Part shown: piece after piece, positions 1-4,948 of the stretch
How positions within the stretch are numbered: the stretch's first letter is position 1
Layout: the number at the start of each line of letters is the position of its first letter
Assembly: GCA_003242315.1 (NCBI GenBank)
Contig: QGUY01000264.1
Coordinates: forward strand, 1-5,535
Source: Bacteroidota bacterium
GTDB taxonomy: Bacteria; Bacteroidota; Bacteroidia; Cytophagales; Cyclobacteriaceae
Direction: 5' to 3'
DNA length: 5,535 bases
Program-made: the position numbers and the translations under genes
The notes under the pieces: generated by a model
The model's database searches: none
Told to the model about the DNA's origin: nothing
What the model saw: only the letters and a program-made list of their open reading frames with translations

Positions 1-36
1 CTTTTTTTTTCGTGCGAGGGGCAAATTTTTATATCT

Positions 37-67
37 TAAAGGTACAAAGACCACTACCATAAGGCAA
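37..67 (-). promoter_or_regulatory. Possible Bacteroidota-type promoter reading out of the left edge
   Basis: On the minus strand the sequence reads TTG (65-67), a 20-base spacer, then TACCTTTA (37-44). This resembles the Bacteroidota promoter, TTTG near -33 and TAnnTTTG near -7, with only the last base of the -7 box differing. It would drive a leftward gene starting outside the window. The rest of 1-116 has no coding region I can support. A run of nine T at 2-10 and the hairpin at 78-95 are the only other visible structures. Confidence 0.35.
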
Positions 68-77
68 CACGATTACC

Positions 78-95
78 CGTGGGATTCATTCCACG
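78..95 (-). terminator. Short hairpin downstream of the peptidase E gene
   Basis: CGTGG (78-82) and CCACG (91-95) form a five-base-pair stem around an eight-base loop, 22 bases past the peptidase E stop codon. No T-rich tract follows on the minus strand, so it is not a classical Rho-independent terminator. It may stabilise or help end the peptidase E transcript, or be chance. Confidence 0.25.
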
Positions 96-116
96 TACAA
101 CAGCGTTCGTTTGAGT

Positions 117-830
117 TTATAGACGCAATAAGTGGCTGAGGTCGGCACCCGACGTTAACGACACAGGTTGGCCACCGGATTGGAACAGGAACGCAGTGCC
201 ATCGCCCTTAAGCGTGATCCGGTTCTCGAATACATCGATCAGCATACCTTCCGGTAAACCAATTACGGGTCGGCCTGGATTCATCGCCAGGTATTCCTCC
301 AATCGCTGCCGTCGCGATTCACCGCCATGGTTGGGCAACCTCTGATCCGTGAAATGAGGATTGATCTGAAACGGCACAAGATCGAGTGCTTCGAATGACA
401 AGGGCTTCACAATCGGCATGTCATTCGTCGTCATGATTGTCGGACACGCCACATTTGCGCCGGCACTCCATCCGATGTAAGGCAAACCCCAACGCACTTT
501 TTCCCTGATGAGCGTGATGAGGTCGTGGTGATACAACTGATTCAGCAGGACGAAAGTATTTCCACCACCGACAACAATCGCAGCAGCTTCCTGAAGCGCG
601 CGATGATAATCCGCATGCTCATGAATACCGCTAACGGAATAGCCCCAGGATGCGAACGCACGCCGCACGGCATCGGTGTATTCCTGGTACGAAAACGTTA
701 CCGCCGCAAAAGGAATGAACAGCAGGTCACCCTTTTCATCGCCGAGCACATCGCGGATGTGGGCCTCCGGCCAGGCCAGAAAGGGCGCTCCCGGAAGGGT
801 GGAATTGCTGAGTAACAGCAGTCTGGGCAT
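117..830 (-). CDS. pepE: Peptidase E (alpha-aspartyl dipeptidase, family S51)
   Basis: A 237-residue cytosolic serine peptidase that should hydrolyse dipeptides with an N-terminal aspartate, recovering amino acids from peptide breakdown. The nucleophile elbow GWSAGAN places the catalytic serine at residue 122. Asp137 (TTNDMPI) and His159 (NPHFTD) complete the triad; the spacings of 15 and 22 residues match the Ser120/Asp135/His157 arrangement known for Salmonella PepE. The loop VVGGGNTF at 86-93 is the family's glycine-rich motif. Length is close to the family norm (about 230), and the ATG at 828-830 starts directly on the usual first strand (PRLLLLSNS), so the gene looks complete. It ends in TAA. 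It diverges from the small membrane-protein gene and has no same-strand neighbour close enough in the window to suggest an operon. No signal peptide is present. I am confident of the family; the exact dipeptide preference is inferred. Confidence 0.93.
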   Translation of the reverse strand: MPRLLLLSNSTLPGAPFLAWPEAHIRDVLGDEKGDLLFIPFAAVTFSYQEYTDAVRRAFASWGYSVSGIHEHADYHRALQEAAAIVVGGGNTFVLLNQLYHHDLITLIREKVRWGLPYIGWSAGANVACPTIMTTNDMPIVKPLSFEALDLVPFQINPHFTDQRLPNHGGESRRQRLEEYLAMNPGRPVIGLPEGMLIDVFENRITLKGDGTAFLFQSGGQPVSLTSGADLSHLLRL

Positions 831-856
831 TCGCGGCGGCTAAAGTGAGGAATAAT

Positions 857-887
857 GTTCAAAAATCGCCTGAAATTAATAGATTTG
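857..887 (+). promoter_or_regulatory. Promoter of the 45-residue membrane protein gene
   Basis: TAGATTTG at 880-887 is a perfect match to the Bacteroidota -7 element TAnnTTTG. Nineteen bases upstream, GTTC (857-860) is a weak match to the -33 TTTG. Transcription would begin around 891-893, giving a leader of about 16 bases before the ATG at 908. This would leave the ATG at 845 outside the transcript, which is why 908 is preferred as the start. Confidence 0.55.
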
Positions 888-907
888 CTGTTCTAAAAAG
901 AACATCA

Positions 908-1045
908 ATGTTTGAGGATTACATCGGATCGGGCGCTAACGCTTTCATTGCCATAGTGGCAGTTATCGTAGGATTTGTTGCCGCTATGGGCTACATCGAC
1001 TACCTGAAGGTCAAGCGCAAAGAGAAGAAGGAAGAAGGACACTGA
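908..1045 (+). CDS. Small single-pass membrane protein, 45 residues, function unknown
   Basis: I do not recognise a named family. The protein starts MFEDYIGSG, has one hydrophobic segment at about residues 11-29 (NAFIAIVAVIVGFVAAMGYI), and ends in a strongly charged tail rich in Lys and Glu (KVKRKEKKEEGH). By the positive-inside rule the tail should be cytoplasmic. The overall plan resembles tiny respiratory-complex or transporter accessory subunits such as CcoQ, but there is no neighbouring oxidase to support that. The open frame extends back to an ATG at 845, giving 66 residues. I chose 908 because a perfect TAnnTTTG box (880-887) lies inside that extension, the extra residues are not hydrophobic or domain-like, and an A-rich stretch (895-902) precedes 908. 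It diverges from pepE and converges on the thioredoxin-like gene, so it is probably monocistronic. Confidence 0.6.
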   Translation: MFEDYIGSGANAFIAIVAVIVGFVAAMGYIDYLKVKRKEKKEEGH

Positions 1046-1056
1046 TTTATTAAGAC

Positions 1057-1092
1057 GCACTGCAGATGCAGTCGCAGAGCAGATGCAGGTGC
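1057..1092. terminator. Hairpin with 10-base direct repeat between convergent genes
   Basis: GCACTGCA (1057-1064) can pair with TGCAGGTGC (1084-1092) with one bulged base. Inside it a compact alternative hairpin, ACTGCA-GA-TGCAGT, occupies 1059-1072. GCAGATGCAG occurs twice, at 1062-1071 and 1079-1088. It fills the 52-base gap between convergent genes, where a bidirectional terminator is expected. Neither strand has a convincing T tract after it, so termination is inferred from position and structure only. Confidence 0.3.
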
Positions 1093-1097
1093 AATTA

Positions 1098-1625
1098 TCA
1101 CTTCCGTGCGTAAGGCGACTTATACGTTGCCTGAAATTCCTGCCACGTTTTTGATCGGAAGTGATCTTCCCCAATGTACTGAACGATCATGTGAAACTCT
1201 TCTGCTTTCCTGTAACCGGGCAGGGGCTGAATCATTTCAAAATTTTCTGTCAGAAACACAACGGTTGGATAGCTCAACCTGTTGTTGAGCAGTGACGCGG
1301 CGAGTTCATGATACCGTCCCGCCGGAACAAACTTGAAAACGTGGCCATCAAACTCGACATCCTCGCGTTGTTCGGCATTGAATTTCACGGGATAGAAATT
1401 CTCGTTCAGGATGCGAGCCACCTCAGGATCACTAAAAGTATTCTTGTCCATGATCTTGCAGTAGCCGCACCAGTCGGTGTACACATCAATAAAAATCTTC
1501 TTCTTCTCCTTTTTCGACGCCTCCACAGCCTCCTCAAAAGTCATCCAGTTAACCTGCCCAAGGCAGGTCATTGCCGGAATACCCCAGACAAGAAGCAGTA
1601 ACGCGAAACACCTTACTAAACGCAT
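1098..1625 (-). CDS. Exported thioredoxin-fold protein with CGYC active site
   Basis: A 175-residue protein with an N-terminal signal peptide (Arg-containing MRLVRC, then hydrophobic ALLLLVWGIPA, with likely cleavage after TCLGQ near residue 24). A thioredoxin-like domain follows. The redox motif DWCGYCK puts the active cysteines at 53 and 56, and the cis-proline is Pro120 in SYPTVVFL. The stretch FEEAVEASKKEKKKIFIDVYTDWCGYC is typical of the Thioredoxin_7/DUF255-like periplasmic group (shown here as its key parts FEEA, IFIDVYTDW and CGYC). It probably reduces or exchanges disulfides in exported proteins; the partner is unknown. A TTG codon lies directly before the ATG at 1623-1625 and could extend the frame by one residue, but ATG is the natural start. 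A perfect -7 box lies 21 bases upstream. The second cysteine-containing position near the signal end (Cys21) does not fit a lipobox well, so a soluble periplasmic protein is favoured over a lipoprotein. Confidence 0.85.
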   Translation of the reverse strand: MRLVRCFALLLLVWGIPAMTCLGQVNWMTFEEAVEASKKEKKKIFIDVYTDWCGYCKIMDKNTFSDPEVARILNENFYPVKFNAEQREDVEFDGHVFKFVPAGRYHELAASLLNNRLSYPTVVFLTENFEMIQPLPGYRKAEEFHMIVQYIGEDHFRSKTWQEFQATYKSPYARK

Positions 1626-1645
1626 CAATAGCCGATTTTACCTAA

Positions 1646-1653
1646 CAAATATA
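1646..1653 (-). promoter_or_regulatory. -7 promoter element of the thioredoxin-like gene
   Basis: On the minus strand 1653-1646 reads TATATTTG, a perfect TAnnTTTG match, 20 bases before the ATG at 1625. The predicted transcript would begin near 1640 and have a leader of about 15 bases. No good TTTG is visible 19-20 bases further upstream, so only the -7 half is supported. Confidence 0.5.
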
Positions 1654-1716
1654 CGTACAATTGGCGGCCTATAGGCTTTAGCCCCGTTCACTCGCCTGCC
1701 CGGGCGTCCAATCGCA

Positions 1717-1749
1717 GAAAAAACGCCGGTTTTCTACGTACAATGTACG
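1717..1749 (-). terminator. Palindromic terminator-like stretch after the GyrI-like gene
   Basis: Reading the minus strand after the stop at 1771, CGTACA-T-TGTACG forms a near-perfect palindrome (1749-1737). Then AAAAC-CGGC-GTTTT (1733-1720) forms a small stem-loop that runs into further T residues (1719-1718). The T tract after the second stem is what a Rho-independent terminator would show, although the stem is AT-rich and short. Nothing else is visible in 1675-1770. Confidence 0.35.
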
Positions 1750-1770
1750 GGCCAAAAAACGACCAAATCC

Positions 1771-2289
1771 TTACCAACCAGCGTACGCCGCCACGCCGTC
1801 GGCAGTGACATGGGTTAGGCGTTCGAACGACTCGGGTTTAATGCCAACCTGCAATTCGGTGATATTGCCAGCGGGATTCATGAAATCAATATTGATATAC
1901 ACCTCACGGAACTTGCCGCAGCCTTCGAGGCCCTGAGCCGCCATAAACTCCAGGATACGGGCATAGCTGTTTTGGAGGTCGACCCAGCTGCCTTCGTGAA
2001 TCAGAGAAACACAGGGAAAGGCGTCTTCACGTTTCAGCTGAAACATACCGTGATAGGACCCCGGCATTTCGGCCAGTGGCAGGCCAATATCAAGAATAAA
2101 CGGATCGGCATCACGACCAGTAAAACCATGGTAATTCCAATACACCGGACCCGTGATTTCGCAGTCGTAGCGTACCGCGTCGCGGTACAGCTCACGGGCA
2201 ATGACACCTACAAATCGTCCAAGTTCTCCAATGCGCGTTTTTGTGCGGAAATAGAGGAAATTGAGGGGTTTTGCTTCTTTGATCTGCAT
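1771..2289 (-). CDS. GyrI-like / AraC effector-binding-domain protein
   Basis: A 172-residue protein consisting of one stand-alone GyrI-like small-molecule-binding domain, the fold also found as the effector domain of AraC- and MerR-type regulators. It has two half-repeats: residues about 1-85 (IKEAKPLNFLYFRTKT, then ITGPVYWNYHGF and DIGLPLAEMPGSY) and about 88-150 (FPCVSLIHEGSWVDLQNSY, then a VYIN strand). The second half ends in TELQVGI, whose Glu145 corresponds to the acidic residue commonly found in the ligand pocket of this fold. There is no DNA-binding domain, signal peptide or membrane segment. The ATG at 2287-2289 is the natural start. It lies 67 bases downstream of the WYL regulator on the same strand, so it is probably cotranscribed or controlled by it. 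It may bind or modify a ligand sensed by the pair; the ligand is unknown. The last 20 or so residues (FERLTHVTADGVAAYAGW) lie beyond the domain core. Confidence 0.72.
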   Translation of the reverse strand: MQIKEAKPLNFLYFRTKTRIGELGRFVGVIARELYRDAVRYDCEITGPVYWNYHGFTGRDADPFILDIGLPLAEMPGSYHGMFQLKREDAFPCVSLIHEGSWVDLQNSYARILEFMAAQGLEGCGKFREVYINIDFMNPAGNITELQVGIKPESFERLTHVTADGVAAYAGW

Positions 2290-2325
2290 AAACTGAAATG
2301 TTTAATACAAATCAAACCCCACCCC

Positions 2326-2343
2326 CTGACAACCTTATGTCAG
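2326..2343. promoter_or_regulatory. Candidate operator, CTGACA-N6-TGTCAG
   Basis: CTGACA (2326-2331) and TGTCAG (2338-2343) are perfect inverted arms around a six-base spacer. It lies 13 bases past the WYL regulator stop and 36 bases before the GyrI-like start. Arm centres are 12 bases apart, close to one helical turn, as expected for a dimeric HTH protein. On the minus strand it is followed by a G-run (GGGGGTGGGG) and not a T tract, which argues against a terminator. Binding by the adjacent WYL regulator is inferred. Confidence 0.5.
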
Positions 2344-2356
2344 CAGGAAAAGGCAA

Positions 2357-3346
2357 TCAGGAAATTTTTTCTCCCGCCAGGGCTGCCAATGCGGGTTTGT
2401 AATGCTCAACGAGTTCAGCGACGTGTGCCTGAATCACCTCCCTAAGCTCAGGCGGTGACACGATTTCAACTCCCGTGCCATACGTAACAAGCCAACGGCC
2501 AAGCGATGGGAGGAAGCTCGTCAGAAAAGTCATCTGAACCTTGTCTCCCAGGTCAGTCTCCGTGACAAATCCATGCTGATACTTTCTTTCGCCGAGGTAA
2601 CGGGCGGTGCGCTTATCGAACAACACCACCGCCTCATGCAATTCTCCGTGGTTGCGCATCACCGTTTGAACGTATTCCTGTAACGAAAGGTGGTTGTGGT
2701 CGGAAAATATTGAATCGGTCGGTGTGAGCTTGCTAATGCGATCGACGCGGAAATCACGATAGTCATTCCTGACGCGACACCAGGCAATCAGGTGCCAGGC
2801 GTTGCCGTAGTAGTAAAGTCCAATCGGTTCTACAACCCTCTGAGTGAGTTCATCACGGTAACGAGCCATGTATTCCATGTCGACCGCCCGTTTTTCCACG
2901 ACGGCTTTCTGGAGATCTGTAAGAAAACGGTTGGGAAATTCCTGCATTTCATCGCTTATGCTCGGGCGCACCTCAATATGCGAATACAGACTCTCCAAAT
3001 GCTCGCGACCGGGATCATTCAATACGGATTTGATCTTCGTAAGGGCAGATTCAAACGCGTCACGTATCGAACGGTCGGTCATTTGCTCTACAAGCTTGCC
3101 CGCAAGCAGCATGGCTCCCGCCTCTTCCTGGCTGAACATGACCGGCGGAAGATGGTAACCATCGACAATAAAATAACCTACGCCAGCCTCGGAGCCAATG
3201 GGCACGCCCGCTTCCATCAATGCCTTCACGTCGCGATAGACTGTTCGAAGGCTGATGTCGAATCGACTTGCCAGTTCCTCTGCTTTTACAAGTCGCTTGG
3301 ATTGAAGATGAATCAGTATCGCTGTGAGTCGGTCGATGCGGTTCAT
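2357..3346 (-). CDS. YafY-type HTH and WYL-domain transcription regulator
   Basis: A 329-residue cytosolic DNA-binding regulator. Residues 1-60 form a winged helix-turn-helix (MNRIDRLTAILIHLQ, then LASRFDISLRTVYRDVKALMEAGVPI, given here as key parts LASRFDIS and TVYRDVKAL) with the wing ending in GVGYFIVDGYHLPP. Residues about 140-205 are the WYL domain: VEPIGLYYYGNAWHLIAWC followed by YRDFRVDRISKL. The signature reads W-H-L and not W-Y-L (Trp184, His185, Leu186); the downstream arginines that contact ligand in this family are present. Residues about 235-320 are the WCX C-terminal dimerisation region. The frame is open back to 3463, but the extra 39 residues match nothing in the family, while MNRIDRL is the usual beginning, so ATG 3344-3346 is chosen. 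TACCTTTA (3352-3359, minus) just upstream could give an almost leaderless transcript. It is the first gene of a probable unit with the GyrI-like gene. Confidence 0.9.
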   Translation of the reverse strand: MNRIDRLTAILIHLQSKRLVKAEELASRFDISLRTVYRDVKALMEAGVPIGSEAGVGYFIVDGYHLPPVMFSQEEAGAMLLAGKLVEQMTDRSIRDAFESALTKIKSVLNDPGREHLESLYSHIEVRPSISDEMQEFPNRFLTDLQKAVVEKRAVDMEYMARYRDELTQRVVEPIGLYYYGNAWHLIAWCRVRNDYRDFRVDRISKLTPTDSIFSDHNHLSLQEYVQTVMRNHGELHEAVVLFDKRTARYLGERKYQHGFVTETDLGDKVQMTFLTSFLPSLGRWLVTYGTGVEIVSPPELREVIQAHVAELVEHYKPALAALAGEKIS

Positions 3347-3351
3347 GAACC

Positions 3352-3359
3352 TAAAGGTA
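3352..3359 (-). promoter_or_regulatory. Possible -7 element directly before the WYL regulator
   Basis: The minus strand reads TACCTTTA five bases before the ATG, one base off the Bacteroidota consensus TAnnTTTG. Transcription would start at or within a few bases of the start codon, implying a leaderless or nearly leaderless message. No -33 TTTG lies at the right distance; AAGGAGG further upstream (3366-3372) is too far from the ATG to act as a ribosome binding site. Confidence 0.35.
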
Positions 3360-3486
3360 CGCACAGCCTCCTTATTTTCCAGTGCGGTTTCGTCGCCCCT
3401 ACCTGCCGTGCAACACCCGCTGATAGCCTGTTCGTACGCGCTCTTCAAAAAAATTTCGTGCAACCACTATTACCTGACTTTCGTCA

Positions 3487-3517
3487 TATGATTTAGCCTC
3501 ATACCAATTTACGTTTG
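3487..3517 (+). promoter_or_regulatory. Promoter of the glycosyltransferase-GH57 unit
   Basis: TATG (3487-3490), a 19-base spacer and TACGTTTG (3510-3517) match the Bacteroidota promoter with one mismatch in the -33 half and none in the -7 half. Transcription would begin near 3521-3524, leaving a leader of about 105 bases. A small inverted repeat TGAC-TTTC-GTCA (3475-3486) abuts the -33 element and could be a regulator site. In the leader, GTCT (3553-3556) and CTG (3560-3562) can pair with CAGAGAC (3568-3574) to form an imperfect hairpin. Confidence 0.55.
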
Positions 3518-3628
3518 TCCCCCAATCCTTAACCATCGCCGTCGGTGCTGTTGTCTCCGCTGTCATGCAGAGACCAGATCATTGCGTACAAGTCCACCCA
3601 GAGTGTTTCGCGAGAAAAAGATCCGCTT

Positions 3629-4918
3629 ATGGAAGTGCTTATGTTGGGATGGGAGTTCCCTCCACTTATCAGCGGCGGACTCGGTGTTGCGACGTACGGT
3701 ATGGTCAAAGCTCTTCGCGCGTCTGCAAACATCCGTTTGATTGTTCCGCGCAGTCATCCTTCTTCATCGCTTGAAAATGTCCGGATAGTGGGTGTCGACC
3801 GCGCTCTGAAAGAGGAACTTATCCGCGAAGGTCGGGCATACGACCTCGGTGATCTCGTTGACGACCTCCAACGTATACCACTGGAACTCAGTTCATACCA
3901 CTCTATCCGAGCCCTCCTGGAAGAGACGGAACACCCCTCCGTCATGCATGAATCTCATACGGTGAAATCCCTCACTCAGCTTGGAAGTTACTTTGAAGGT
4001 CACGAGGCATACGGTCCCGACATCCAGCGAAAAGTGTACTTGTTCTCCAGACTTGCCGACCTGCTGTCACGCAACCTGGACTTCAAGATCATCCACGCCC
4101 ACGACTGGGTGACCTATCCTGCGGGGATGCGCATACAGGCGCGCACCGGAAAACCTCTCGTGCTACACGTACATGCGCTGGAAACCGATCGCGCTGGCAG
4201 CGAAGTGAGAAATGGTGTGTATGAACTGGAGCATCGTGCACTACGTGCCGCTGATTCGATTATCGCCGTAAGCGAGTACACGCGCGATCAACTGAAGCGC
4301 CATTACGGAATCCCACCACACCGCGTGCACGTGGTACACAATGGCATAGACCCACGGCCCACGCAACGGCGCACTCACCCATTCCGCGACAAGCTCGTGG
4401 TTTTCCTCGGAAGAGTCACCCGGCAGAAAGGACCGGAGTTCTTGCTTGAGACGGCCCAAAAGGTTGTTCGGGTGTATCCACGAGTAAAGTTTGTTGTTGC
4501 CGGCACGGGTGACGCCTTTATCCCCCTGCTGGAAACCGCTGCATATCGTAAGCTGGGCAGGAAATTCCTGTTTACCGGATTTCTCGACAGACGCCGCGTA
4601 GATGAGTTGCTATCCATGGCGGATGTCTACTTCATGCCTTCCGTGTCAGAGCCGTTCGGCCTCACCGCGCTGGAGGCGGCACAATTCGGCGTACCGGGAG
4701 TCTTGTCGCGACAAAGTGGAGCGCACGAGGTCTTGCCCGCGCTCACGGCCGACTTCTGGGACACCGACAAGTATGCGAACTACATCTACGCGCTGTTGCA
4801 GTACAACGCGTTGCACGACGATCTGGCTCGCCGATCCAGGGAGATGGCGAGCCGGGTAACCTGGGACGCAGCAGCTGCGAGGATCGCGCAGATCTATCGC
4901 GGCTTGATCCCTAACTGA
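3629..4918 (+). CDS. Family-4 glycosyltransferase, glycogen-synthase-like
   Basis: A 429-residue cytosolic retaining GT-B glycosyltransferase. The N-terminal lobe opens with WEFPPLISGGLG (8-19), the glycine loop typical of glycogen/starch synthases, and has HAHDW at 157-161. The C-terminal lobe shows VVHNGID (235-241), FLGRVTRQKG (259-268) and EPFGLTALEA (341-350), which contains the E-x7-E pair (Glu341, Glu349) of retaining enzymes. It probably transfers glucose from a nucleotide sugar to an alpha-glucan, as judged from the synthase-like N-terminus and the GH57 neighbour 30 bases downstream; donor and acceptor are inferred. An upstream in-frame GTG at 3545 would add 28 residues, but relatives begin M-x-V-L-M at this point and an A-rich stretch (GAGAAAAAGA, 3612-3621) precedes ATG 3629. 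A second Met at residue 5 is also possible. A role in polysaccharide or capsule glycosylation is the main alternative. Confidence 0.85.
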   Translation: MEVLMLGWEFPPLISGGLGVATYGMVKALRASANIRLIVPRSHPSSSLENVRIVGVDRALKEELIREGRAYDLGDLVDDLQRIPLELSSYHSIRALLEETEHPSVMHESHTVKSLTQLGSYFEGHEAYGPDIQRKVYLFSRLADLLSRNLDFKIIHAHDWVTYPAGMRIQARTGKPLVLHVHALETDRAGSEVRNGVYELEHRALRAADSIIAVSEYTRDQLKRHYGIPPHRVHVVHNGIDPRPTQRRTHPFRDKLVVFLGRVTRQKGPEFLLETAQKVVRVYPRVKFVVAGTGDAFIPLLETAAYRKLGRKFLFTGFLDRRRVDELLSMADVYFMPSVSEPFGLTALEAAQFGVPGVLSRQSGAHEVLPALTADFWDTDKYANYIYALLQYNALHDDLARRSREMASRVTWDAAAARIAQIYRGLIPN

Positions 4919-4948
4919 CCGTTGTCTTGTTGAACCAAAACCCAGAAC

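Noticed and set aside
845..907. N-terminal extension of the small membrane protein from the ATG at 845
   Set aside because: A perfect -7 promoter box lies inside it at 880-887, and the extra 21 residues show no domain or signal features.
908..1045. Naming the small membrane protein CcoQ
   Set aside because: Only the general layout is similar; no cytochrome oxidase genes are nearby and no specific motif is visible.
2326..2343. Reading the inverted repeat as a terminator of the WYL gene
   Set aside because: It is followed on the minus strand by a G-rich run with no T tract, and a terminator would cut off the closely following same-strand gene.
3347..3463. 39-residue N-terminal extension of the WYL regulator
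   Set aside because: The family begins at MNRIDRL; the extension is cysteine-containing, low in recognisable structure and spans the probable promoter.
2792..3496. Long plus-strand open frame of 234 residues opposite the WYL regulator
   Set aside because: It lies almost entirely antisense to a well-supported regulator and its translation resembles no protein family.
3545..3628. 28-residue extension of the glycosyltransferase from a GTG codon
   Set aside because: The conserved N-terminus of the family starts at the ATG at 3629, which has an A-rich upstream region; the GTG has neither feature.
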